DNA of 64,000 nt from Halalkaliarchaeum desulfuricum (GTDB lineage Archaea > Halobacteriota > Halobacteria > Halobacteriales > Haloferacaceae), in NCBI RefSeq assembly GCF_002952775.1, contig NZ_CP025066.1:1302001-1366000 (forward strand), given 5' to 3'. The notes under the pieces are model-generated. The model ran no database searches. It had not been told where the DNA came from and worked only from the letters and a program-made list of their open reading frames with translations. Positions within the stretch are counted from its first letter, which is position 1, and every line of letters starts with the position of its first letter. Position numbers and translations under genes: made by a program. Below, in pieces: positions 1-8,720 of this stretch.

Positions 1-1563
1 GTACGCTGTGCCAGCTTCGTCCTCGTCGAACTCGAAGATCGTGTAGTACTCGTCGTCTCCGAGATCGGCGAGATCCTGTGGGTGAACCAGGAACTCCCAG
101 GTGTATTCACCACCCGATCCATAGATCAAGTTACTCCAGCTGTAGACGACGTGATCGTCGACATCACCAGGAGAGTCCGGGCCACGGAAGTACAGCGAGT
201 TCGAGCCGATCTGGGAACCGTAGGGGAAGGAATCGCCCCAGGCGGATACGTTGTAGGAGTACCCTGGCGCAACTTGCTGTGGAACGATCTCGAGTGAACC
301 CGATTCGTCTCTCTCGTTGACGCTCTCACGGAGGAATCGTTCCGCCCGAGAGTCCACCTCTTCCTGAGTAGTCAGCTCGGGGTTCTTCTCGAAGCGTTCG
401 ACGACACCGTCGTCACCGATACCGCGCTGAGCCATGTCGTCGATCTCGTCCTGGTTCTCGGCTGTAGCTTTCGGCGTCGATCCATCGTCACCTGTTCGCC
501 CGTGGACAGTGACACGGTTCGCGTAGTCAGTGAGATCCTTCGATCGGTTCGACGACGTGATCCGCCAGTCGGGTTCTCCGTTGAGTGTCCCAGTGGGGAA
601 CGAATGGACATCCAGCGTCTCGTAGTCGTTGACGTTGAACTCGTAGGATCCGATGTCGTGGAGTTCCTGGAGGATCTCGAACTGCGTCCCGTCGATCTCG
701 ACACCGTCGAGGGTGGAGTAGCCAGACTCGTCCGGGATGAAGATCTCGCTCCGGACGATGTCGAACGTTTCGTCGTAGATCTGAAGCTTCGGACGGAACT
801 GATCCCACTCGCTGTCGAACTCGAGCCGGAAGAGGTGGAACCGTTGTGGTGTGTTGTGATCGACAGAGTCCCAGGCTTCCTCGTAGATCCCGTCGGAGCT
901 CCACGTCTCCTGTTGGTGTATCCCAACGTCAAACGTGTTCACCGGCTCGTCAGTCTCGATGAGTACCCACCAGACGTCTGTTTCATCATCGTGGGAGAGA
1001 GATGCTTGAGAGTCATCGTGCTCCGTCTCGTCGACGAGGATGTTTGGTTCGTTGATCTCGAACCGGTTCGGTACGAGCTCAACGTCGTCCTGGCGGGTAT
1101 CCCCGTCGCGAGTACCCTCCCAGCTCCAGACGGCAGCGTGATCGAACTCGGACACCTGAACCGTATCCCTCACCTCCCGATTCGGAGGGAGAACCAGGGC
1201 GTCCCAGTCCGTCTCGTCCCAGAAGTCGACGATTGCATCGTAGACGGTGGTGTCCTCGTAGTGAACGGACGACGTCTTCCGGTTCATCTCGACGAAGATT
1301 CCTCTGCCGTTGATCTCCGTAGTGGAGCTCTCGTAGTCGGCCTCGAACGACTCCAGTTCGCCACGGAAGATGATCTCGTCCTGATGGTAGATCCACACCT
1401 TCGAGAGAAGCTCGTCCTCGAAACTGGCCCGGAACGGAAGTGTCGCTCCCCAGGAACCCATCGACGAAGCTGCTTCAGTGACGTCGAAGTCCACAAAGTC
1501 CGCGTAGACATCGGCATCGTCGTCACTCCGCGGGCCACCGATCGAGAGTTCGTAGCCCGACAT
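1..1563 (-). CDS. Tail hub / baseplate-type protein, C-terminus cut by window edge
   Basis: The reading frame is open from ATG at 1563 to base 1, giving 521 codons without a stop, so the gene continues outside the window. The N-terminal 100 residues have the pattern of tail hub proteins: a short beta-rich start, a segment around IIFRGELESFEADYES, then NGRGIFVEMNRKTS and a helical stretch VYDAIVDFWDE. The middle (about residues 185-310) looks like an inserted beta-sandwich, possibly for carbohydrate binding. It follows the gene at 1566-2021 with a 2-base gap and lies downstream of the tape measure gene, the usual place of hub proteins. Assignment to hub rather than another baseplate protein rests on order and pattern only. 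Confidence 0.65.
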   Translation of the reverse strand, partial: MSGYELSIGGPRSDDDADVYADFVDFDVTEAASSMGSWGATLPFRASFEDELLSKVWIYHQDEIIFRGELESFEADYESSTTEINGRGIFVEMNRKTSSVHYEDTTVYDAIVDFWDETDWDALVLPPNREVRDTVQVSEFDHAAVWSWEGTRDGDTRQDDVELVPNRFEINEPNILVDETEHDDSQASLSHDDETDVWWVLIETDEPVNTFDVGIHQQETWSSDGIYEEAWDSVDHNTPQRFHLFRLEFDSEWDQFRPKLQIYDETFDIVRSEIFIPDESGYSTLDGVEIDGTQFEILQELHDIGSYEFNVNDYETLDVHSFPTGTLNGEPDWRITSSNRSKDLTDYANRVTVHGRTGDDGSTPKATAENQDEIDDMAQRGIGDDGVVERFEKNPELTTQEEVDSRAERFLRESVNERDESGSLEIVPQQVAPGYSYNVSAWGDSFPYGSQIGSNSLYFRGPDSPGDVDDHVVYSWSNLIYGSGGEYTWEFLVHPQDLADLGDDEYYTIFEFDEDEAGTAY

Positions 1564-1565
1564 CG

Positions 1566-2021
1566 TTACAGGCCAGCCTCGAACTCGTTTTCGACGAACT
1601 CACAATCGTCGTACTCGTCTCCCTCTGCGAGAACAAACAGCTCCAGTGTGATCCGACGGGCAGTTCCCACGGAGTTGGTTGTGATAGATGCCTCGGTGAT
1701 TATTGCCCACCAGTCCCGGACATCTCCGACGCTACCCCCGGGTTCGAGACGGACAAGTGCCGAAGAAAAGTCGGCAGACGGGTGCGGTGATTCGTGGTAC
1801 CAGGGCTTCCCCCTGATATCCGTCCCAGTGTTCGTCGTCGAATCGTTACTGTAGCGGACGTACTCCCGAAGCGTGTCGAACGCGTCACCGTCGGAGTCGG
1901 CGACGAACTGGAGGGAGACGGAGCTCCCGGTGCTAAACGACGGCATCGAGCTGCCGATCGCACCAGGCAGTGTGAGCGCTCCAAAGTCCTTGGTGTGAAT
2001 CGTCCAAGAAATGTCAGTCAT
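1566..2021 (-). CDS. Tail protein between tape measure and hub (distal-tail-like position)
   Basis: This 151-residue protein has no motif I can name. It begins with a short beta-rich segment (TDISWTIHTKDFGALTLPG) and is predicted mostly beta, with an acidic C-terminus. Its place directly after the tape measure gene and 2 bases before the hub gene is where distal tail proteins or small baseplate adaptors are encoded in siphoviruses. The role is inferred from position and size. It is translated from ATG at 2021, 43 bases downstream of the tape measure stop. Confidence 0.55.
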   Translation of the reverse strand: MTDISWTIHTKDFGALTLPGAIGSSMPSFSTGSSVSLQFVADSDGDAFDTLREYVRYSNDSTTNTGTDIRGKPWYHESPHPSADFSSALVRLEPGGSVGDVRDWWAIITEASITTNSVGTARRITLELFVLAEGDEYDDCEFVENEFEAGL

Positions 2022-2064
2022 CGTTGGTATGAAAAGTGGTAGTTAGTTCAGTGGGAACCGGACG

Positions 2065-4746
2065 CTACATCCGACTGATTCGGTTCGCCTTGGCGTTCTC
2101 GTGATCCTCGACGACGAGTTCAGCGTGTTCTCGAATCAGATCAGCCAGCTCTCCGTCACCTTCGACGCGGAGGGTGGCAGTCAACGTCGAGGACTGGGAG
2201 TCACTCGTGGCGCCGTGTGGGCCCTCAGAGACAGTCTGGGCACCCACCTCGTACGCCGTGTCGAGGAACCGCGAGAGCCTGTGGAGGGGAACGACGGCCT
2301 CGTTGTCACCAGCTTCGCCGATCCGGGCCAACGTGTCGCCAGTGATGATTCCACCCTGGGCGAGCTGGGGGAGATCGATTCCCTGTCCACCGACTGTCGA
2401 CGACGGAATGCTGAGACGTCCACCACCAATGGTGCCGATCGTTTCCCCGGAGATGGGATCCTCGAAGGTGTGGCTCGGAAGGCTAACCGATCCACCTCCA
2501 ACGGTGACGGATGGAATCTCGAGCGTGTTCGGGACGTTCCGGTTGAACCAGTCGATGGCGTCGTCCACGGCGTTTTGCACCGTGTCCATGATGTAGTCAG
2601 GCAACTCGGAGATCGTGTCCTCGATCGTCGAGACAGCCGTCGAGATCGGGGACGTGATCGCCTCCTGGACGGCACCGAACGCACCTTCGATCGCATCGGA
2701 ACCCTGGTTCGTCACCCAGTCAGCGATGGTGCCAAGGGTACCACTGATTCCGCCGGCGAGATTCTCGAGGAACTCCATCAGGTTCCCGATCGTCGCATCG
2801 AAAATCGCCTGGAACCCGTCGGCGATTAATTCCTTTCCATCATGGACAAGCCAGGACTGGACGGTGGCGAACCACGTAGTGAGGAAATCGAGGATCTCGT
2901 TGAACGTGTCGGGGATGATCGAGCCCCCGATGAGGAAGTCATAGATCGCCTCGAAGACGTGCTGGATGAAGCCGAAGACGGCCTCGAAGGTGGCCACGAT
3001 CCCGGAGAAGAAGTCGTTGTCCAGGAAACCGAGGATCTCCTCGAACGTCGTCACCCAGAAGTCCAGATAGATCTCGAGGGCTTCATCGAAGTCGCCCCGA
3101 ATGATCGCGAGAACAGCTTGGATCGTCGTCGAGATCGCCCGCAATGCAGTGCCAATCGTCAGTTCGAGGAAGGCGAACGTCGCCTCGACGATCGTCATTA
3201 TCGAGTCGCCGTGTTCCTCCCAGTAGCCCTCGAGGAAGGCCAGCACCGTCTCGATCCGATCGGAGACGACGTCCATCGTCTCGGCCACGTCCTCGGCGAT
3301 CTCCTCGAACTGTTCCTCCCAGAGCTCCTGGAGATCTTCCAGGAGGGGCATCACGTAGTCCTCGAAGACGTCTTCCGCGAACGACTGGACGGAAGCCAGG
3401 GCGGGCTCGATCGCCTCCCACATCTCCTGGGTGGCGTCCTGAATCCCACCCATGTTCTCGTCCCACGCCGTCTTGATCGCGTAGGCAGTCGCTCCGAGGG
3501 CACCCAGAGCAGCAATTATCGGGAGAATCGTCGTCGCTGTGATTCCAGTAAGCGCCGTCAGGGCAACAGTGAGGCCACCGATGGCTGCCGTCGCAGCCAT
3601 GATCACTGCTGGGAGGCCATCGAATTCCTCGTTGACGTCGGCGAATTCAGAGATTAGTGGGGAAACAGTCTCCAGGACGTCGACGAGAACCGGGAGGAAC
3701 GACTCGCCCATCGCGATCTTGATGTTCTCGACTTCGGAGCTGAGCAGCTCCATCTGGCCGGCCATCGTGTCCGTTTCCGTGGCAACCTCGCCAGCGAGGG
3801 AGCCACCTTCCTCCATCGCTTCTCCCGACTCCTGCATCGCCTCTTTCATCGCGTCAGCCGAGTCAGCGGTGTCACGGAAGGCACGGGCTTGTGCTGTAGT
3901 CAACTCGTCGTTGAGAGTATCGAGGGCGTCCTGGTTCCCGTCGATGTTCTCCATCAGAGACATCATCGTCTCCTCGGGAGCCTCATCGCGCATCTTCTCG
4001 AACTCCTCAGCGGAGACGTCAAGCATGTCCGCGAACATTTCGACGTTGTCCGGATCCATCATCGACTCCGAGACTTGCTGCATCCGCTGAGCAGCCTGCC
4101 GGCTCGTCGGAGAAACTTCGTTGAAGGCAGCCGAGAGCCCCAGGATCTCGTCAGATTCGAGGCCCAGTGTGTCCAGTGCCTGGCCCGAACGCTGGGCGGA
4201 GTCGACGATCTCGTCGGACGTCGTCTGGAAGTTGTTCGATAGTTCGTTGATCGAGTCACCCAGTTCGCCGACGTTGTCCAGGGGTTCGTCCAGCGCCGTC
4301 GTCATCTTCCCAAGAGCCGTCCCTGCTTCGTCTGCAGAGAGAGTCGTCGCAGCTCCCATCTGGCCGGCAACCTCGGTGAACTCTGCAATCTCGTCAGCAC
4401 TCTCGGCCCCCATCCGGCCCGCCTGGGTGGCGAGCTCGGCCAACTCGTCGTGGGCGAGGGGAACCTCCGATGCGAGATCCTTGATGTCGCCAGTTAGTTC
4501 CTCAGCGACGTCTTCACCGGCAACCTTCTCGATCTCAGCCATCGCCTCTTCGAACTCGATGGCGGAGTCAGCTGCACTGCCAAAGGCTGCCACACCGGCC
4601 CCAGCGAGGACACCTCCGGCTGCACCGACGGCGTGCTTCATTCCAAGGGCGGAACTCTCGACGTTCTCGAACGCCTGAGAGGCGCCCTGATCTTCGGCTT
4701 CGATAGCGATCTCTACGGATTCGCCTCCGCTGGGAGTAAATGTCAT
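2065..4746 (-). CDS. Tail tape measure protein
   Basis: The 893-residue protein sets tail length. The N-terminal third is helical and Ala/Glu-rich (EEAMAEIEKVAGEDV, GRMGAESADEIAEF), as in the TP901 tape measure family. Residues about 385-430 form two hydrophobic segments, and several long hydrophobic helices follow to about residue 650. The C-terminal part holds GGIITGDTLARIGEAGDNE followed by AVVPLHRL, a motif common near the end of tape measure proteins. It lies just after the tail chaperone frameshift extension, whose stop is at 4766, the classic order of G, GT and tape measure genes in lambda-like tails. Length alone would predict a tail of roughly 130 nm at 1.5 angstrom per residue. Confidence 0.92.
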   Translation of the reverse strand: MTFTPSGGESVEIAIEAEDQGASQAFENVESSALGMKHAVGAAGGVLAGAGVAAFGSAADSAIEFEEAMAEIEKVAGEDVAEELTGDIKDLASEVPLAHDELAELATQAGRMGAESADEIAEFTEVAGQMGAATTLSADEAGTALGKMTTALDEPLDNVGELGDSINELSNNFQTTSDEIVDSAQRSGQALDTLGLESDEILGLSAAFNEVSPTSRQAAQRMQQVSESMMDPDNVEMFADMLDVSAEEFEKMRDEAPEETMMSLMENIDGNQDALDTLNDELTTAQARAFRDTADSADAMKEAMQESGEAMEEGGSLAGEVATETDTMAGQMELLSSEVENIKIAMGESFLPVLVDVLETVSPLISEFADVNEEFDGLPAVIMAATAAIGGLTVALTALTGITATTILPIIAALGALGATAYAIKTAWDENMGGIQDATQEMWEAIEPALASVQSFAEDVFEDYVMPLLEDLQELWEEQFEEIAEDVAETMDVVSDRIETVLAFLEGYWEEHGDSIMTIVEATFAFLELTIGTALRAISTTIQAVLAIIRGDFDEALEIYLDFWVTTFEEILGFLDNDFFSGIVATFEAVFGFIQHVFEAIYDFLIGGSIIPDTFNEILDFLTTWFATVQSWLVHDGKELIADGFQAIFDATIGNLMEFLENLAGGISGTLGTIADWVTNQGSDAIEGAFGAVQEAITSPISTAVSTIEDTISELPDYIMDTVQNAVDDAIDWFNRNVPNTLEIPSVTVGGGSVSLPSHTFEDPISGETIGTIGGGRLSIPSSTVGGQGIDLPQLAQGGIITGDTLARIGEAGDNEAVVPLHRLSRFLDTAYEVGAQTVSEGPHGATSDSQSSTLTATLRVEGDGELADLIREHAELVVEDHENAKANRISRM

Positions 4747-4765
4747 TTATTCGTAATGAAGAAAG

Positions 4766-5053
4766 TCAGAAGTTCTGCTCGCGATTCAGCTCCTCTACCC
4801 ACTGCTCATCGGACTTCCTGGCCTGGCCAGGAGCCCGTTCGTGGGGGCCGGAGCCTCGCGAAGTTCCGTTCCGTTTCGCTTGTTCTTCTTGCTGTACAGT
4901 GGCACCCTCGAGTAACACCCGCACTTCGCGGACTGTGAGATTGTAGAAGGATTCGTCACCGACGAACCGATAGCCGTTGTCGTGGAGCTGCTTGATCCAG
5001 AGTGCTTTGTTCCTTAGCGCTTCTGTTCGGCCAGTTCCATCATCGTCTCCAAC
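4766..5053 (-). CDS. Frameshift extension of the tail chaperone (T part of GT)
   Basis: In the -1 frame relative to the upstream chaperone gene, the minus strand is open from the slippery site at 5053-5059 to a TGA at 4766-4768 and has no start codon of its own. It encodes 95 residues, including LRNKALWIKQLHDNGYRFVG and a charged tail ending EELNREQNF. Fused to residues 1-137 of the upstream protein it would give a 232-residue GT-type product. Its position between the chaperone gene and the tape measure gene, and its lack of a start, match the T extension of lambda. It would bind the tape measure during tail assembly. Confidence 0.75.
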   Translation of the reverse strand, partial: VGDDDGTGRTEALRNKALWIKQLHDNGYRFVGDESFYNLTVREVRVLLEGATVQQEEQAKRNGTSRGSGPHERAPGQARKSDEQWVEELNREQNF

Positions 5054-5463
5054 TTTCCCTCAGGAACCTGCTCGAGCATCTCCAGGTTCTCCAGATTGAG
5101 TGCGTTCTGCATATCGTACCCAGAGGCACGAAGGATCGCAGTGAGAAGGGCGTCTCGTCCGAAGCCAATCATGTCCTCCGCCACCATCTCGGCGGTGACT
5201 TCGTAGTCGTCTCGTTCCCGTACGTCGTACCAGTGATTCGAGAGTATTTCCGCGATCTCCTCATCGGAGAGATCGCCCGGGTTCAGTCGGCCTTCGGCGC
5301 TCCCGTACTGATTCAGATCACCCATCGACATCGGGATCACCCGGATCTGCTGATCGACACCCGGGAGTGGCTGGGTGATCGGCTGTAGTTCGTCGTCTCC
5401 GTCGCGCTGGACGAAGAAGTCCTCGGGCTCTGCTATCGAAAGGGAATCGTCTTGGGTAGACAT
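5014..5463 (-). CDS. Tail assembly chaperone (G-like, unshifted product)
   Basis: The 149-residue acidic protein sits between the tail tube region and the tape measure gene, where gpG-type chaperones are encoded. It contains a central helical region (SDEEIAEILSNHWYDV, AEMVAEDMIGFGRDALL) and ends LETMMELAEQKR. Near its 3' end the mRNA reads GAG GGA AAG, giving the heptamer GGGAAAG in the correct frame for -1 slippage. Ribosomes that do not slip make this form. Such chaperones coat the tape measure protein while tail tube subunits assemble. The family assignment comes from position, size and the frameshift signal. Confidence 0.8.
   Translation of the reverse strand: MSTQDDSLSIAEPEDFFVQRDGDDELQPITQPLPGVDQQIRVIPMSMGDLNQYGSAEGRLNPGDLSDEEIAEILSNHWYDVRERDDYEVTAEMVAEDMIGFGRDALLTAILRASGYDMQNALNLENLEMLEQVPEGKLETMMELAEQKR
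5053..5059 (-). promoter_or_regulatory. Programmed -1 frameshift slippery heptamer GGGAAAG
   Basis: On the minus strand the codons GAG GGA AAG place GGGAAAG in the X XXY YYZ phase. This is the same heptamer as in lambda gene G. The -1 frame after it stays open for 95 codons and ends just before the tape measure start, while the zero frame ends 13 codons downstream. Confidence 0.75.
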
Positions 5464-5547
5464 TTGTCAGTCTCGTTGGGATTGAAGTAGAGTTCCCACA
5501 AGGTGGGATGATTGAGTAGTGATTCAGCGACTATTTGAAACAGAACC

Positions 5548-6156
5548 TCAGATCACAGAACTCGCGCCGGACAGTAAGTTAGTAGAGATGACGCTTGTGT
5601 CCCCGAAAAGCTGTACCGCTAGAATCTGGAACATGAACCCCGCCGTGAGCCATACCAGTGCGATGTTCGTCGCGACGGTGTTCTCCGCCAATCTCTTCGC
5701 TTCGTCTCGATCAAGGTGAGTACCCCCACCAAAAATAGCCCCACTGGTGTACGTCGCCTGTCCGGCGATCGTGAATCTGCCCATGATGTCAGATTCTACG
5801 AGGAGGAACCAAGTCCCCACCATGCTGATGACGAGTCCGTAGACTTGGGGTGACATCTGGAAGAGGACGTCGAGGACTGCCAGTGGAACAATCACTTTGA
5901 GAAACCACCAGACAGTCCCTCGGCCCTTGTCCAAATACGTCTCAGCAAGCAATATCTCAGCTTCTTCGACGAATTCGTCATCGGGTTTGTTGTCAGAACT
6001 AATCTTGAACTCCGTGTCAACTAACGGCAACAGATGTTTTCGGATGAACTCGATCTGATCACTTCTATTCATGTGGGGCCGTTGAACGTTCTTCGTTATT
6101 AGATTACCCCAAGTATCAAAAATATAATCTATTGATCGGTTCACCCACAGATTCAC
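5548..6156 (-). CDS. Membrane protein of unknown function inserted in the tail module
   Basis: The 202-residue protein has about three membrane segments near residues 84-102 (WWFLKVIVPLAVLDVL), 105-121 (YGLVISMVGTWFLL) and 164-185 (ALVWLTAGFMFQILAV). An N-terminal soluble part of about 80 residues precedes them. It lies between the tail tube and chaperone genes, interrupting a normally tight order, and its DNA is more AT-rich near the start than its neighbours. This is the pattern of a cargo gene (moron) carried by a virus. It might alter the host membrane, but nothing in the sequence gives a function. Confidence 0.6.
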   Translation of the reverse strand: MNLWVNRSIDYIFDTWGNLITKNVQRPHMNRSDQIEFIRKHLLPLVDTEFKISSDNKPDDEFVEEAEILLAETYLDKGRGTVWWFLKVIVPLAVLDVLFQMSPQVYGLVISMVGTWFLLVESDIMGRFTIAGQATYTSGAIFGGGTHLDRDEAKRLAENTVATNIALVWLTAGFMFQILAVQLFGDTSVISTNLLSGASSVI

Positions 6157-6165
6157 CGGAGCGAT

Positions 6166-7365
6166 TTAGTTCGCGTCTACTTCGATCCGCTTGGGCTCAA
6201 ATGAGTTGTCCATCGTGGAGATGACTTCGCCGGCCTCGGGCCCGACATCGCCGGGATCCTCGAGAACGGCGTTCTTGAAGTGGACTTCCCCACCATCCAT
6301 CATCCACACCAGATCGAACTCGGCGCCAGTCAGGTGATCGACGAGGTTCTCGTGGTGGGCGAAGTTGCCGGCCACCGTCGCCGAGAACTCGACGTCCTGT
6401 TCGCCGATATGGATCGCCTGCTGGGACGTACCCATGACGGGCTCCTTCTCGTAGTTGTTGTCCACCGAGAAGGAAGCCGAGCGCACTTCGGCAGCCAGCT
6501 GGCCACCGTCCTGTTCGATGTGATCGTCCAGGAAGCGCTCGTAGCCCGACTCAATTGCGTCGGCATGGGAGCCGTCACCGAGTGCAGGGACACCGAGATC
6601 GCCTTCAGCGTCACCGTAGGAGTCGGCACCACGGAGCCGGACGAGTTCGTCACCATCTTCGTCTTCGATGACAACGTCGCCCTCAGTGCTCTCGTCGAGC
6701 TCGAAGGCGTCCAACGAGGAGAACTCCTCGGTGGTGACGACTTCAGTCGTCCCCTCGAGAGAGACGTCTTCCGTCGCGTACGCACCCTGGGACTCCAGGG
6801 TAAGCGTCTGACTCGTGTCCTCGTCGGAGGTACTGCGGACGGTGAGGGTTTCACCGGTGGGCTGATCCGCCCGGAACATCCGCACCGTCTTCGCCTCGTA
6901 CTCGAGGCTGACTACCATCGGAAGCGCAGTGCCGGGATCGCCCGACAGATCACTCAGATTCGGGTGGCAGCCACGAGCCACGACGTAGGTGTGAGCATCG
7001 TCGAATTCGGCTCGATCGACGATGGTGTGGGTGTTCTTGACACCACCATCGTCGTCCCGGAGGATGGCGTCACCTGCGGGATCCAGCGGATCACCGTCGG
7101 AGTCGACGAAGAACCGCTGGAGGTGGTACTCGATCGACACCGAGTGATCCTCGGCGCCGGTGAAGTGGTTCTGGACTCGATAGTCACCAAGTCCGCGCTG
7201 TGCTTCGATCTGGGCGTCCGCGTCCCACTCGAGAGCCGTCTCGAGGGTGTCGGAGAACAGTTCCCAGTCGGGATCGTCCGGCGTCACACCGGGTTCGACT
7301 TCTCGGACGAACTCGACACGGTGATCGCGGAAGCCAGTGTCTGCCTGCGTAGCCTGATTACTCAT
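6166..7365 (-). CDS. Major tail tube protein
   Basis: The 399-residue acidic protein lies between the tail terminator candidate and the chaperone genes, the place of the tail tube gene. The N-terminal part (residues 1-170) and the C-terminal part (residues 280-399) are beta-rich. The middle holds a linker and a repeat-like segment (EDTSQTLTLESQG, STEGDVVIEDEDGDEL) that looks like an inserted Ig-like or beta domain exposed on the tube. The stretch GTSQQAIHIGEQDVEFSATV and the strand pattern near the end suit a tube fold. No sheath gene accompanies it. Two strong hairpins lie just upstream at 7430-7480. Confidence 0.75.
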   Translation of the reverse strand: MSNQATQADTGFRDHRVEFVREVEPGVTPDDPDWELFSDTLETALEWDADAQIEAQRGLGDYRVQNHFTGAEDHSVSIEYHLQRFFVDSDGDPLDPAGDAILRDDDGGVKNTHTIVDRAEFDDAHTYVVARGCHPNLSDLSGDPGTALPMVVSLEYEAKTVRMFRADQPTGETLTVRSTSDEDTSQTLTLESQGAYATEDVSLEGTTEVVTTEEFSSLDAFELDESTEGDVVIEDEDGDELVRLRGADSYGDAEGDLGVPALGDGSHADAIESGYERFLDDHIEQDGGQLAAEVRSASFSVDNNYEKEPVMGTSQQAIHIGEQDVEFSATVAGNFAHHENLVDHLTGAEFDLVWMMDGGEVHFKNAVLEDPGDVGPEAGEVISTMDNSFEPKRIEVDAN

Positions 7366-7429
7366 GATTAGCGTGAATTGTCAATAAATTGTCTGGTACG
7401 GCGGTGCTCGCGAAGGAGCAGAATTAGTT

Positions 7430-7480
7430 CTCGGAATCGAAATTCCGAGGACGAAGCAACCTCTCGGGAAGACGTTGCTT
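7430..7480 (-). promoter_or_regulatory. Two hairpins in the leader of the tail tube gene
   Basis: The first is a perfect 8-bp stem at 7430-7449 (CTCGGAAT and ATTCCGAG) that closes a TTCG tetraloop in the leftward mRNA. The second pairs AAGCAAC (7454-7460) with GTTGCTT (7474-7480) across a 13-base loop and overlaps the stop codon of the upstream gene. They occupy most of the 113-base gap before the tail tube gene. They could stabilise a processed mRNA or lower read-through. Confidence 0.6.
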
Positions 7481-7970
7481 AGTCGCGTGCTGGTTCCTTC
7501 TTCCAGAGATAGCGAATCCGGAACTGGACGGCGTACTCAGTCGGACTCACTTCGTCGTCAACGAGATCCTCTCTGGGGCCAACGGCCAGTGCGAGGTACT
7601 CGCCAGGCGACTGATTCCGTCCGATAATTCGGGAGATCTCGTTGCCCATGTCCTCGGCCTGGAGGCGTTCGATGCCACGAGAGTCGTACTCGTCGCGACT
7701 GCCAGCGAACGCTGTCACGAGAACAGTGCCAGTCCGATCCTGGACACCACCGGAGCCGTCACCAGCAATCGCAGTGAATCCGGTGTCGGTGACAGTAGAG
7801 AGATCCTCGTTCCGGTTCGAGACAGCTATCTGGGGGAACCCCTTGCCGTCGTCGAACCAACCAGTGTGGATGTCTCTCTCCTCCAATTCCGTGGGAACTG
7901 CGTCGTTGTCCCACTCATCTCGAAGGATATCTCGAACGACGAGCTTGGGATCCTGGATCGTCTCTGGCAT
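7479..7970 (-). CDS. Tail terminator / tail completion candidate
   Basis: The 163-residue protein precedes the tail tube gene and follows the connector genes, the place of the tail terminator that caps the tube and joins it to the head. The sequence is mixed alpha-beta, with a strand-rich core (RTGTVLVTAFAGSRDE, EYAVQFRIRYLWKKE) and an N-terminal helix (KLVVRDILRDEWDND). That fits gpU-like terminators in size and outline, but no diagnostic motif is visible. The start at 7970 lies 3 bases after the stop of the gene at 7974. Confidence 0.55.
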   Translation of the reverse strand: MPETIQDPKLVVRDILRDEWDNDAVPTELEERDIHTGWFDDGKGFPQIAVSNRNEDLSTVTDTGFTAIAGDGSGGVQDRTGTVLVTAFAGSRDEYDSRGIERLQAEDMGNEISRIIGRNQSPGEYLALAVGPREDLVDDEVSPTEYAVQFRIRYLWKKEPARD

Positions 7971-7973
7971 GAA

Positions 7974-8363
7974 TTAGAGTTCCTCGACGTGGACAGCAGT
8001 GAGATGAAGTTGGTGCTCGACGGAGACTGCTCGGTACCGAGCTCCCGTTTCGAGATCTACGAACTCCGTGGCTCGAGACTCGTCATCCGTTCCAGGATGG
8101 ACAGGGGCGCTGTCTTTCTGGAGATAGATGACAGCGTCGCGTTCGACATTGGCGCCGGAGCCATCCCCACCCGTTTCGTCCTGAGTTCCGAAGTCGATCG
8201 TTGCAGGAACTGTCAGGGGCGACTCGTCGGACTCAACCCAGTCGCCGTCTGCGTACGGATTGTCTCCGCCACCCTCCTCGTCGTATTCGAAGTTGACGAC
8301 GTGGAAGTCACGTCCGAGCATCTTGTGGGCACGAGCAATAGCTGCCTGTCCTGGTGCAGTCAT
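7974..8363 (-). CDS. Head-tail joining protein (head-closure candidate)
   Basis: The 129-residue protein sits between an HK97 gp10-like gene and the tail terminator candidate. It is beta-rich (FHVVNFEYDEEGG, TVPATIDFGTQDE, ARYRAVSVEHQLHLTAVHV), a pattern compatible with head-closure or stopper proteins. No family motif is recognised, so the role is taken from gene order. The 8-base gap to the upstream gene and 3-base gap to the downstream gene show that it belongs to the same transcript. Confidence 0.5.
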   Translation of the reverse strand: MTAPGQAAIARAHKMLGRDFHVVNFEYDEEGGGDNPYADGDWVESDESPLTVPATIDFGTQDETGGDGSGANVERDAVIYLQKDSAPVHPGTDDESRATEFVDLETGARYRAVSVEHQLHLTAVHVEEL

Positions 8364-8371
8364 ATTGAATT

Positions 8372-8698
8372 CTAGACTCGCTGGGCTTCAATCGAACCTC
8401 GGAGGTTCCCTGTATCTACGACAGCATTCGCCTTCGCATACTCCTCTATTTTCAACGCGAGATGTTCGACGAGTTCTTCGGGACTGTCGACTTCGTTCGC
8501 GTACTGATCGAGTTCGGAAACGGCCTGTTCGACAGCTGGGCGAAGGAATGGCTGGGCTTGATTTCGAGACGTGCCGAATTCGACGTAGACGGCGTACTCT
8601 ACGTTGGTTCCGACGCGATACTCTCGAGAGCCAAAACTCTCGTAGTCGAGAGCATTCACCACGTCGGTGAATCCGAGCATTGAGATTCCAGAAGACAT
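8372..8698 (-). CDS. HK97 gp10-like neck / tail-joining protein
   Basis: The 108-residue protein carries the pattern of the HK97 gp10 family: GTNVEYAVYVEFGTSRN followed by QAQPFLRPAVEQA, then a helical region and a C-terminal TGNLRGSIEAQRV. The order of these blocks looks permuted compared with bacterial members, where the TGNLR segment is near the N-terminus. The family acts at the head-tail junction. The gene lies after the adaptor gene at 8721-9053 with a 22-base gap. Confidence 0.75.
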   Translation of the reverse strand: MSSGISMLGFTDVVNALDYESFGSREYRVGTNVEYAVYVEFGTSRNQAQPFLRPAVEQAVSELDQYANEVDSPEELVEHLALKIEEYAKANAVVDTGNLRGSIEAQRV

Positions 8699-8720
8699 AG
8701 TCAGTCGAGAATAACGGAGA

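Noticed and set aside
502-1854. 450-codon rightward frame at the left edge
   Set aside because: It lies opposite the tail hub and distal tail genes, crosses their boundary, and has no domain pattern.
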